Assembly (NCBI GenBank): GCA_008000375.1
Contig: SMOI01000146.1
Location: 1-64,000 of the forward strand
Direction: 5' to 3'
DNA length: 64,000 bases
Source of the DNA: Poteriospumella lacustris
Taxonomy: Eukaryota > Sar > Chrysophyceae > Chromulinales > Dinobryaceae
Shown here: positions 11,050 to 20,680 of the stretch, piece by piece
How the letters are laid out: the number at the start of each line of letters is the position of its first letter
Numbering within the stretch: position 1 is the stretch's first letter
Position numbers and translations under genes: made by a program
The notes under the pieces: model-generated
Database searches by the model: none
What the model saw: the letters and a program-made list of their open reading frames with translations, nothing else
Told to the model about the DNA's origin: nothing

Positions 11050-11117
11050 ATAGAACACACACGTCTAACGTGGTGAAGAGAAGAGAAGTGGGAGAGATCC
11101 AATAGTCGAATGGGAAG
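11009..11117 (+). repeat. Delta-tubulin 3'-end duplication, copy 1
   Basis: This segment covers the last 13 codons and the stop of delta-tubulin plus about 70 bp of 3' flank. It is imperfectly repeated in the same orientation at 12494-12598. The core shared string is CGAACAATTGTAAA, followed by AGAACAC, AACGTGG, GAGAGATCCA and a poly-G run in the same order. Confidence 0.85.
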
Positions 11118-11328
11118 GGGGGGGGGGACTAATGCGCTAACGCTTCAGGAACCGACGACGACTTACTTATTCGTGAAACAGAAACGGCTGCGCGTCCATC
11201 TCTTGTTTCGGTTGGATATACCGGTGAATGGTGAATATATATGTATGTGGATAAATAAATATCTGGATATGTATACACTGAACCAGCTCGGAACAAAACT
11301 TCTTTGGTGATCCCGTGAAGAAAAGAAA

Positions 11329-12465
11329 ATGAATCTCTTGCGACCTTCGGTGAAAACTTGTCAGCGAAACTTGTTGCGAACGGGAAACAGCAACTCCTTA
11401 TCGGCGTTGCCAAGTTCAAGTTCAAGTAGATGGCTGTTTCCTGCATCGCCATCTCTATCTAATCTAGTAGGTTACCGTATGCTTTCGTTCGATAACAAAA
11501 AGAAAGACCCCGAAGAAGAAAAAACGAAACAAGAACAGCCCGCGAAGAAAGGGTACAAAGAGGAGAAGTTTGATGAACAGAGCGTCCGACCACCATATCA
11601 TACTACAGCAGCCTCACAAAGTTCGTATGATGAAGATGTTCAATTACAAGCGTCTTTCAATACGTTCTTTGAAAGATTCAGAGCTGTATGGAAGAATCTG
11701 ACGGGCGAGGAATCCGAGAAATATCGAAAGTTCTTTTATGGCATCTGTATCAAAGAGCGAATCACTCCTCCGCTCATCCCTTTTTCGGTAGTTGCGGACT
11801 TGTTGAATCCATTGTTGATCAAGTATAAATTTGATGTGGTTGATTTTGTGGCGAGCGCAAAACGAGTGTATCCGATGGTGAAAGGGGCCCTCAATGTTGT
11901 CTTCGATTCCTCAGCCCATCCTGAGAAGTACACCACCCCAGAGCAATTGCAAGAAGTATCAAAAGCGAAGTCGTTCCTGCAGGATACATTAGGAGATATG
12001 ATGCTGAATTTCATAAGAGCTGAAGTACAAGAAGAGTTTCTGTTGAAACTGGTGAATTTCAACGTCGACACTTCCTCGTACGGGAATTTAGCTGTGAGTT
12101 ATATTTTCATCAACAACGTACGTACTCGTGTTGTGGAACCAGATGATACAAGTTTGCCTGCAGCTACTGGAACTCAGGTAGGAGACACCAGCGCAGTCAA
12201 ACAGCAGTGCAGTGAAGATCTTCGACGATATGGTCCTGGCGCTGTCATCGTTTCCGTAGAAGTGTATATCGAATCCAGAGAAGTGGATCCATCGAAACCC
12301 ATTCCAGAGTTTGACCAAAACACCATGCCGGATTTAATTGAAGTTTGCCGCTTGGAGGGATGCATTTCGGGTCATGTTCCCTTGAACTGGTTGATCGTTA
12401 TCTCCCGCGAGACGTTCAAAAAGGATCATTTCACCTGGAAAAAATCAAAGCGGCATCGTCAATAA
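11329..12465 (+). CDS. Probable mitochondrial protein, possibly Tim44-like
   Basis: The intronless frame encodes 378 residues from ATG 11329. Residues 1-50 are rich in Arg, Ser and Leu and almost free of acidic residues, as in a mitochondrial presequence, and a charged Lys/Glu linker follows. The rest is a mixed helical/strand domain (about 100-360) with the order helix, PMVKGALNVVF, LGDMMLNFIRAEVQEEF, then two beta-rich segments. This layout vaguely recalls the Tim44/MRPL45 fold, but no diagnostic motif is visible and the family is not assigned. The gene lies between two copies of a delta-tubulin 3'-end duplication, 279 bp after that gene on the same strand. The coding call is firm; the function is unknown. 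Confidence 0.8.
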   Translation: MNLLRPSVKTCQRNLLRTGNSNSLSALPSSSSSRWLFPASPSLSNLVGYRMLSFDNKKKDPEEEKTKQEQPAKKGYKEEKFDEQSVRPPYHTTAASQSSYDEDVQLQASFNTFFERFRAVWKNLTGEESEKYRKFFYGICIKERITPPLIPFSVVADLLNPLLIKYKFDVVDFVASAKRVYPMVKGALNVVFDSSAHPEKYTTPEQLQEVSKAKSFLQDTLGDMMLNFIRAEVQEEFLLKLVNFNVDTSSYGNLAVSYIFINNVRTRVVEPDDTSLPAATGTQVGDTSAVKQQCSEDLRRYGPGAVIVSVEVYIESREVDPSKPIPEFDQNTMPDLIEVCRLEGCISGHVPLNWLIVISRETFKKDHFTWKKSKRHRQ

Positions 12466-12493
12466 GCTACAACATGGTTTATTACCTGCTAGG

Positions 12494-12598
12494 TATGACA
12501 TCGACTCTGACATGTAAAGCGACGAACAATTGTAAACAGAACACGTCATCCAACGTGGAAAAGAGTTGAGAGAGATCCAGTAGTTGAATTGGAGGGGG
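12494..12598 (+). repeat. Delta-tubulin 3'-end duplication, copy 2
   Basis: This is a diverged direct copy of 11009-11117. It keeps TATGACATCG, CGAACAATTGTAAACAGAACAC, CAACGTGG, GAGAGATCCAGTAG and the G run, with small indels. The coding part now contains an in-frame stop and is non-functional. Confidence 0.85.
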
Positions 12599-12745
12599 GC
12601 GGCTTACACTACAGGAGCGACAGCCAACAGAGTCGAACGCCAAAATGAATCTAGGCGTTTGGAGCAATGGGGAAGGAAAAGAGAAGAGAAGAGAAGACAC
12701 GAGCGATGAAGCGGTGCACACCGAGTGAAAATGAAACAGAAAGCA

Positions 12746-12774
12746 AACGAAACGAAACGAAACGAAACGAAACG
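12746..12774. repeat. (GAAAC)n pentamer microsatellite
   Basis: A short GAAAC pentamer array in the gap upstream of the cycloartenol synthase 3' end. It is simple sequence only. Confidence 0.9.
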
Positions 12775-12893
12775 GCAAATGATCAGAGAGGCAGTCGTCG
12801 TCACAACACACCCAACCGACGAAGGAATGATACGCGACCGTAGCATTGGCCGGCCGCAGCTGCACGTCGCTTTTCGCGTCAGGGTTGGGCTAC

Positions 12894-15464
12894 TTACGCA
12901 TCACCTGCCTTCTTCGTCTCATACATCGACGTGTAACGACCCAACGCCCAGATGGGGAAGCAGTTACGGTACGCGGTGTACGTGATACCACACGAACGAT
13001 TGAAGACACCGGTGATACCTTCTTGATCCCAATCGCCCGAGGGCAATTGACGCTTCATCAAGAACTGAATACCACGATCAAGCACCGCACGATTCGTATA
13101 ACCCGCACGCATCAACGTCAGCAATGCCCACGCCGTTTGGACCACTCCACTCTGTTCCTCACCCAGTTGCTTCTACAAAAAACAACAAACGGTCATCAGT
13201 CAACGATCCAGCAGAGCAGCAAAGACCCCACTGCGTACTTACCCCGGTTCCTTCGGCAGGGTAGACCTTGTTCACACAGGCCAAGTAGTTTTCACCCCAA
13301 CCACCGTTGGGATTCTGATGCGACACGACGAAATCCACCGCTCGTTGAATCGCCGGCGACGATGCCGGTTCACCGGCCGCGATCAACCCTTCCACACCAA
13401 ACCACGTACCATACGTGAAACAGTTACCCCACGAACCATACCAAGAACCATCGGTACGTTGAATCGATTTCAAAAACTCACGTCCACGAGCGATCGAAGC
13501 CAAGACATCGTCACGACGATAATCGGGGATCTGTTCATGAAACGCAATCATCGCTGTCATCGACGCGGATGAACACTCGACGTACGAATAGTCAATCATG
13601 ATGTCTCCAAACACCTCCGAAGGATTCAACAACTCGTACCATCCATAACCCCGGTTGTTTTCATACGTTGCCCATCCACCGTCTTCGTTTTGATACGACA
13701 ACAAGACGTCCACCGCGTCGGACAATCGTTCCCGTGACAACAACTTCTCCGTCGGAATCAATTGCGACGTAGGATTCACCTTGTGTACCGCCAAGACGGA
13801 TTTCAATCCCTCCGCGGTACAATCCGAAATCGGCCAACCGTGAGCCGCCGACGAGAATGGCCAGCCACCTTTGGAGATATGACGATACCAATGTTCGCGG
13901 TTCTCTTCGTCGTCTTTAATCTGGGAACGATCGAAATACGAATACGCCTTTTGAATACACTCGGGAAACTCGTCCTGCAAATTCGCTTCAATGATCGCTT
14001 GCGTCGTAAACGCCGTGTCCCAACATTGCGAGCCGTTGTACCCCTGCATCTTCATGCCATCCTCCGCGACCCACAAGTAATCTTCTACACGTTGCAAATG
14101 GCGTTGGAAATCGGGATTGTTGTTGTCTTTGCCACCGGCAATCCAGACAGACAACATATTCAACGCCTTGTTCACGGGGCCAATGTCAATGTAGTTCGTT
14201 TGGATGTCTTCGGCGTGGATGTATTCCGCCGAGAACTTCAACCCCATTTCACGTAACTTACGACACACCGAGAATTGTTTGCCATAACGCTCATACAACG
14301 CCAAGAAATCTTGTGCCACTTTCATGACGGGATTCAAGGGACTGTATTCGTCAATGTCCGCACACGTTTGACGGAAGTTGTCCCAGTCAATCGTGTCGTA
14401 GTTTTGCACGTACAATTCCTTGCGCAGCGCCGTCAAGACAGGATCGGCCTTGACATCTGGCGTAAAGCGAGAACAGTAGACATAACCCATAGGAAGATAC
14501 ACCATACGACAATGGCACCACAAACGACCTGGGTGGAAGATAAACCAACGAGGCAACAGCCACATCTCGACCGGCACCGAGTTGATACCATCCCAATCGT
14601 ACACACCCAACGCTGCCAACCAAAACTTCGCCCACGAGGGAGCATACAAGGCACCACCATACTTGTGAATGAATTCACGTCCCTTCTTCATGTGAGGCTC
14701 TTCCGGATCTTCACCCAACAAGCGTAAGGCGGTGTAATTCAAGATCGTACCGAACATCGTACTGGCACATTCAATATGAGTTCCCCAACCGCCATCTTCT
14801 TGTTGATGATTGCGAAGATACGTAGCCATAGCCTCTCTACGACCCGGTGGCCAAGGCGTCTTGGTGATATACAAGACGGCAATCAAACCAGGCATCAAAA
14901 ACATGGGTCCACCATAATCACCCGCGAAGTGTCCATCATTGCACTGCAACATTTGAAAGAAAGAAATTCCTTTTGATGCAGCCTCCCGAGCGGTTTTGGG
15001 CACCTCCTTTTCATCTGGCACTTTTCCTTTCCATTTGGCAAGTTGAATGTTGCGAAACAACTTGTCACCAGAGTTGGGATTGACATCAGGATTGAAAATG
15101 GCCGAGTCATCTTCCTTTGAACCCTGAGGTTCTTCGTAATGCCACGTTTGACGTCCTGCAGGCTCCCCAGTCAATGGATATTTGGGGTTCGCCTTGTTCG
15201 TGTACTCGTGGGAATCCTCAGCCTCGGCGAACTTCCATCCAGCCATGGCCTTGATTTTGCGATTGGCCCATTTACCGATACGTGATTGTTGATTCGGAAT
15301 GGGGTCACCAGGATACGACACCTATACAACATTGGAAAATAAGCAACAACCACCGAGCAGCGACGTTCTACAGGAACACTTACAGGGATTTTGAGGATCA
15401 CTGACTTCACGAAGTACTGGAACAACTCCAACAACGCGCGGAAAATATGAATAACATAAATCAT
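12894..15464 (-). CDS. CAS1: Cycloartenol synthase (oxidosqualene cyclase)
   Basis: Predicted exons, read on the minus strand, are 15464-15384, 15321-13243 and 13172-12894, giving 812 residues. The enzyme cyclises 2,3-oxidosqualene to the first sterol intermediate on the ER membrane. The catalytic DCTAE motif carries Asp527, and several QW-type repeats (DGSWYGSWG, NGGWGE) are present. The three residues that separate cycloartenol from lanosterol synthases are Tyr455 (MQGYNGSQ), His521 and Ile525 (HGWPISD). All match the plant cycloartenol type (Y/H/I) rather than the animal T/C/V set. The small first exon adds a 27-residue hydrophobic/basic helix, probably a monotopic membrane anchor. The stop TAA lies inside GCGTAAGT, which could also act as a splice donor, so a short extra exon is possible. 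It shares a 569-bp divergent promoter with RPN9. Confidence 0.94.
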
Positions 15465-16033
15465 TTTCCTTTCGTTTTTTTTTCGCGGTTCACAAGTGTC
15501 CCAACGATGGATATACCCCCCTGGCAATCTCTTGTGAGAAGAGTTCCCAAAGCACAAGTCTATTTCAATGAAGAGTCGTATGTATATCCGTCAGCAAGTG
15601 CAAGTGGCCGCCGGTGAGTTCTTGGCCATTTTTCTCTCGCCATTTGCACCCCGCGTCGCGTACAAGTACTGCAGCGAAGATACTAATTTCTGTTCGTAAA
15701 ACGGACATTGGTTTGTCCACAAGTGAGCTTTCACTCAGCATACGCACCCCGCGTCATTTCGTCACTGCACATTGGTTTGCTCCGAGCATTGCTAGTTACT
15801 GCATCTTTGTCGATATCACTTGAACATGTAGGATATATGAGTTTTGTGTATGGGAATATCGAGATTTTCGCTGAGGTGTCAAAAGGTGAGTTTTCCTTCG
15901 ATCGTCTTAGAATCGCTTTCGATTGCTTTCTCAGCTACGAATAACTGCTAGTTTCATGGCCAGAGTCATTCATCACAGTTCAATCGTCATCAAAGTATAC
16001 CCTCTCACGGATTTCTTGTGACCACTGTTTGCA
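15465..16033. promoter_or_regulatory. Divergent promoter region, CAS1 / RPN9
   Basis: A 569-bp gap separates the two start codons. ATCGTCATC (reverse complement GATGACGAT) at 15983-15991 is the copy of the recurrent promoter motif nearest the RPN9 start. No gene is visible. Confidence 0.5.
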
Positions 16034-17477
16034 ATGGAGTTCATCGAACGGAAAATCAGTGAAACACCCGAGGCGGTTGCTGAGTATACGGAACTCGGTC
16101 AACTTTACGATCAGAAGTACGAATATATGAATGACATATTGTGCCCGCAATGCTTTAGTCTTCATCAACTTTGGTTCACATTTTTCAGGCTCTGGCATCA
16201 ATTGGCGGTGAAGGTGGAGGATCTCCTTCTCCGAAATCCACACTTCAGCGGGGACAATGCATTGCAGGTACGTTTGTTTGCCCTTCGTCGGGACTTGTGT
16301 TTATTCAACGACTGAATGTCATCTCTTCAATTCAGCTATATAACCAATTCCTCTCCTTGGTGAGCTCGCGAATGAATCCCGTCAAGTTGGCGGTCATCGT
16401 GTCCCTCATCGGTCGTTCATTGGCGAACGTTGCTGACAGCATGGCGTTGTATGACAGTGTCCTCGCTGCGAAGGCGAACATGGATCAAGACGCAGTTCTT
16501 TGTATCGATATGGATATTGTCTTGTTGCACCTTCAGCAATCAGATCTGGAGAAGGCGAAGGCAAAGCTGGAAGAGTATGAGCCAACCATCAAAGGCAAGA
16601 AGACCTCGGAATCGGTCGCCTTCTCCAAATACTTCCGTTCGTTGGCCGAGTACAAGAAGGTACGTGTTCGAAACGGCTAATCTTGTTGAAATGCTAGGAT
16701 CCTCACTGTTGTGTTTCTGCTTTTTTTGAATCAGATTGTTGGTCCTGCTCACGAGTTCTACTCTGCTGGCATCCAATTCTTGTCGTACACAACTCTTGAC
16801 GATCTCCGAACAGAAGAAAAGCACACCTTGGCGCGTGATATGGCCATGGCTGCTTTGTCAGGCGAAGGAATTTATCATTTTGGTGAAGTGTTGGCGACGC
16901 CCATTCTCAGTTGCCTCTCCAACACGTCTGATGTCTGGCTGCAACACTTCGTGCAAACAATCAATGCCGGAAACATTGCGCAGTTTAAGCAACTTACAGT
17001 ACAGTACCAATCACAGTATGCCACACTAGCCGCTTTCCACGAAACAATTCAATGGAAGGCGTTGATGTTGGCGTTGGTGAATTTGATCTTCGAACGCCCA
17101 TCGGACAGTCGTATTATCGCCTTCACGGACATCGCCGAACGTTGCGAGGTGCCCATGGAACAAGTGGAATGGGTGATTATGAAGTCGATGGCTTTGAGTT
17201 TGGTGAAAGGATCGATTGACGAGGTATCTCAATCTGTGAAGGTCACTTGGATTCAACCACGTGTTTTGGATGTCGCACAATTGGCCTCGGTGAACCAACA
17301 GTTGGGAACATGGATCGAAAAGTACGTTCTCTTTTTTCTTGTTCTTGTGTCCTCCCGTTCCATCACACTAACAATCGATTTTATATGTGTGCGTGTGTTC
17401 TTTCGTTCGTTCTTTGTTTCAGGGTGAAGACGGCGTTGGTCACCATTGATGACAACGCGGCGGAACTGTTTGTATAG
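16034..17477 (+). CDS. PSMD13: 26S proteasome lid subunit RPN9 (PSMD13)
   Basis: Predicted exons are 16034-16116, 16189-16267, 16336-16659, 16735-17321 and 17423-17477, giving 375 residues, almost exactly the length of human PSMD13. Family landmarks are KLWHQL (spanning the first splice junction), GLAGLLGEG-like ALSGEGIYHFGE, and the PCI-domain winged helix near the C-terminus (VKGSIDEV followed by TWIQPRVLD). RPN9 is a structural lid subunit that positions RPN10 and RPN11. All four introns begin with GTACG rather than GTAAG. The frame is preserved at every junction, which supports the model. Confidence 0.95.
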
Positions 17478-18683
17478 AGGATTAGCGAGGGAAGTCACCG
17501 ATGAAGACGAGATTTCTCGTCTGCACCATGGGACCAATCAACGACCATGCACACTTTCTTTCACGCTGTTGGATACGTGCTGGCTGGCAGGCTCTCAGCA
17601 GTAAACCATAACAACCATTTAAGAGAAAGAATCCTTAAATATGCACGTTCTATCGACCAAAACAGAATGGACAAACACACTTGAAAGGGAAGAATTGCAT
17701 CATCAATTATCATTACAGAACAAACACTTCCACAGAGTCGCAGGCGGTGTACGCTTTGATCCGAACGAATCAGACATCCCGTTTCTGAGAAGCCGAAGAG
17801 AAGAATGATCTGCTAGGCTGGCCGAAGCCGTGGTGGACGCAGACCGACACGAAGCCAGCCACACACCACATACAAATTTTCACGCAGCAATCACAAGTTT
17901 TCTCTGTTTCTGAATCTTTTTGAATTGACGAACACAGCACATAACCTGCTCAACAGCACAACAACAAACATACACATGCCCACGTCTAGTCGAGGAGAGC
18001 GCACACTTTTTCTTTTTCTTTTTTTTTCTGCTTCGGCTCTGGTTGTCCTGTTGCTTTTGTTGCCTGGTCCGTCGCTGGTATGTGTTCTGAGTCTCTTTCC
18101 TTGATGATAGCGATGGGTGCGGTGGGTTGTGATATAATAGTTCTGTTCTTCTCCTTCTTCTTCTTCTTCTTCTTTTCTTTCTTTTTTTTATCTTCTTTTG
18201 AAATATATATATCGTTGCATCATCAGTTCACTTTCAGCAGCAAGACGGTTGAAAATGAAATCAAGGTAGACACACCAAAAGCACGCAACAAACGAAACAA
18301 ACAAACGAAACAAACAGTGTTTAGAGATCGACAGCACACGCACACACACACGCAGGCAAATACAAAATGACATAATAATGAGGCGAATGCAAATACTGCA
18401 GTCGGGAAGGCTTGTCATAGGAGTGGAGAAGTGGAGAGGAGCGGTGGTGGTAGGGCGGTGGTAGGGGGGGGGTCAGCGGGTAGGACAGAGAGATACAGCA
18501 CAGAATAACACAAAGGGGGGGGGTTCGGATGGTGATGATGGGATGAGGGAGAGAGGGGCGAAAACAAAGAATTGGGGGGAACAAGGACATGTGGACGGGT
18601 CGATTCATCATGCCAGTGCGAGGTGATCTAGTCCAGAGACCAACACACATTTTGTGTGACGACTGGGTCTATCGGTATCGACT
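17478..18683. other. Convergent intergenic region, low complexity
   Basis: This is the tail-to-tail gap of 1.2 kb between RPN9 and the phosphatase. It holds CTT/TTC tracts (18148-18190), AAACA repeats (18290-18317), a CA run (18337-18351) and several G runs. I see no gene or structured RNA. Confidence 0.6.
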
Positions 18684-20228
18684 TTAGGCCTCGATGGCTG
18701 CGACGCCTCCTTCAATAACAGTCGAAGAAGCATTGGCAGCGGCCGCTTCTGCAGCGACTTCCGCCACTGCGGCGGCTGCAAGAGCAGCAGCGTCATCCGC
18801 AGCCATAGAAGTGTCCGTCAACATCGAGTTGTCCACCGAGTTGGGGGCACTGTTGGGCACCAAAATGACCACATCAGGTTCAGCTGAATCGGCCACAGTT
18901 GTGCGAAGCTTCTCGACATAGGCTGATAGAGAAGGCTTCTCCGCTGGTTGAGCAGAGGCAGCCGGACGAGGACGCCGAGTGCCAGAGCGACTCGTTGCTC
19001 GCTTACCTTCTCCACGCTTCAAGAAGTTCTTGGGCGGCTTTGCTGCTTCCGTGGGCGCTTCTTCGCCAGAAACGGGATTGGGAGGCAAATTTTCTTGACC
19101 AGCAGGGTCACCTTCTTGTAGATAGGCCATCTTTTGCTGTTGTTGTTGTCGCCACATGTCAATGGGCATCTTATCGAAGGCGCTTTCCACGGCATTGGTC
19201 TGACTCCACATCTTGCTCACGTTTTGGATCAGTGCGGCAAACGTAGGAGGATCCGCGATCGTGTTTTCATTACGATGCGTGGCTTCGTGCACGATCAGTT
19301 GGGCTTGGAAACCTTCGTTGGGACAAACGACGGGTCGCTCCGTGACGACCAACGTAGCTGCATCACGAAGAGTCATGTTATGGTGTTTCACCAGATAGGA
19401 AATGATCAGGGAAGAACTACGAGAAATTCCTGCCATACAATGAACAAGAACTTTTCCGTTATTCGCCCGAGCCGTTTCGAGGAAGGTGTGCACCGTGTCG
19501 AAGTGATCCGCAATCGCCGCGGATGCGGAGTCCATGATTTTGATTTCCAAGTATTCGATGTTGTTGCTCTTCGCTACGGATTTGGAGACGCGTGTATTGG
19601 AAGCGTCAACGATATGGGTAATACCCAATGCTTGATGTTGGGTGATATCGGCAGCATTCGTGCAGTCACCCAGGAACAGGAAATCGGCCACAATTTCGCT
19701 GGCGTACGCGTCAGTGGGGACTCTCTTACGAACGGGGAATTGAGTACCATCCATAAAGAATTTGCAGTTTTGATAGCGCGAGAAGAAGGCTTGCGCGTTG
19801 GTCATGTACACCAATGTACACCGATACGACGACTCCGGTTGAGCGTTCGTGGTGTCCGACGCAGAGCTCGATCCATCGCCCTTGGTGATAGATCCGCCAT
19901 CGGCCAACACCAAGAGTGCAATCTTCGCAAGGAGATCTTGATTGGCCTCTTCTGTGGGGAACAAAGCAACCAATTCAATGTACGTGGTACGTTCATGACG
20001 CGATTTCAAGGCAGCGGCGATGGCAGTGGTGGTAGCTTCATCACTATCCACAGGGATGTTGTGAGAGGCGTGGACATGGACACAATCGAATTCATCCTTC
20101 GATCGAAAGTCGATAATCAGCTGGCTCACCAGATTGTTAATGCGATTGAACAACTGATGCGGACCAACCGAACTCCAAGGGTACGTGACCTCAGATGCAG
20201 CCGTACTTGTCGTAGCAACTTCTTCCAT
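18684..20228 (-). CDS. Rhodanese / dual-specificity protein phosphatase
   Basis: From ATG 20228 the product has 514 residues. The frame extends further upstream, but ACAATATGG is a good start context and the upstream residues look non-conserved. Residues about 20-115 form a rhodanese-like domain (LIIDFRSKDEFD...HVHASHNIPVD). Residues about 155-310 form a dual-specificity phosphatase domain with the active site HCMAGISRS and catalytic Cys264. Rhodanese plus DSPc is the architecture of MAP-kinase phosphatases, in which the rhodanese domain docks the kinase. A MAPK substrate is inferred. The 200-residue tail is disordered: basic RSGTRRPRP, then strongly Ala-rich. The gene is paired head-to-head with the USP gene. 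Confidence 0.88.
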   Translation of the reverse strand: MEEVATTSTAASEVTYPWSSVGPHQLFNRINNLVSQLIIDFRSKDEFDCVHVHASHNIPVDSDEATTTAIAAALKSRHERTTYIELVALFPTEEANQDLLAKIALLVLADGGSITKGDGSSSASDTTNAQPESSYRCTLVYMTNAQAFFSRYQNCKFFMDGTQFPVRKRVPTDAYASEIVADFLFLGDCTNAADITQHQALGITHIVDASNTRVSKSVAKSNNIEYLEIKIMDSASAAIADHFDTVHTFLETARANNGKVLVHCMAGISRSSSLIISYLVKHHNMTLRDAATLVVTERPVVCPNEGFQAQLIVHEATHRNENTIADPPTFAALIQNVSKMWSQTNAVESAFDKMPIDMWRQQQQQKMAYLQEGDPAGQENLPPNPVSGEEAPTEAAKPPKNFLKRGEGKRATSRSGTRRPRPAASAQPAEKPSLSAYVEKLRTTVADSAEPDVVILVPNSAPNSVDNSMLTDTSMAADDAAALAAAAVAEVAAEAAAANASSTVIEGGVAAIEA

Positions 20229-20680
20229 ATTGTCCTTGCGTGAGAAATTACACTCTTCTTTCAAAGGAAAATGAGTTTGATTCGCGATAAGCACGATCGA
20301 AGATGGTCTAATCTCGGTAACGTTACTTGCTGCTCTTGTTGTTTGCGGTGATGACCGTTTTCCTTTCACAAAGCACACGAAGTGACCGTTGCCTGTGTCT
20401 GTGCCCGAACGACAGTCCATCCGCAGCGGGTTGTGCTGTCGGGAGTGAAGCGTTTCGATGTGTTGCGACGCATAGTCCAAAGCGTGTCTGTTGTCACTTG
20501 TCGTGTCACAAGTTTTTGTCGCGTCATCGTCATGCTGTCCTGTGGGAGAGAGAGAGAGAGGCGCTGAGGAGATTGCATTGCCGCCCAGCAGATATTTCTC
20601 TACCGCCTTTGTTTGTGGTATTTCTTTGCCATTACACATATAGATTCATTAATCAATGCTATAAAAACTGTAAATCGATC
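20229..20680. promoter_or_regulatory. Divergent promoter region, phosphatase / USP
   Basis: A 452-bp gap separates the start codons. GTCATCGTCAT at 20522-20532 (reverse complement ATGACGATGAC) is the recurrent promoter motif. A GA run (about 20547-20560) follows it. The phosphatase frame stays open through much of this region, but without conservation that I can see. Confidence 0.5.

Larger units (their letters stand above)
12466..12893. other. Intergenic region with repeat relics
   Basis: This is the convergent gap between the mitochondrial-protein gene and cycloartenol synthase. It contains the second copy of the delta-tubulin 3'-end duplication (12494-12598), AAGAG-type purine runs near 12675-12705 and a (GAAAC)n array at 12746-12774. 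No gene is visible. Confidence 0.7.

Noticed and set aside
19134-20243. Plus-strand open frame of 369 codons
   Set aside because: It is opposite the rhodanese/phosphatase gene, which has clear catalytic motifs on the minus strand.
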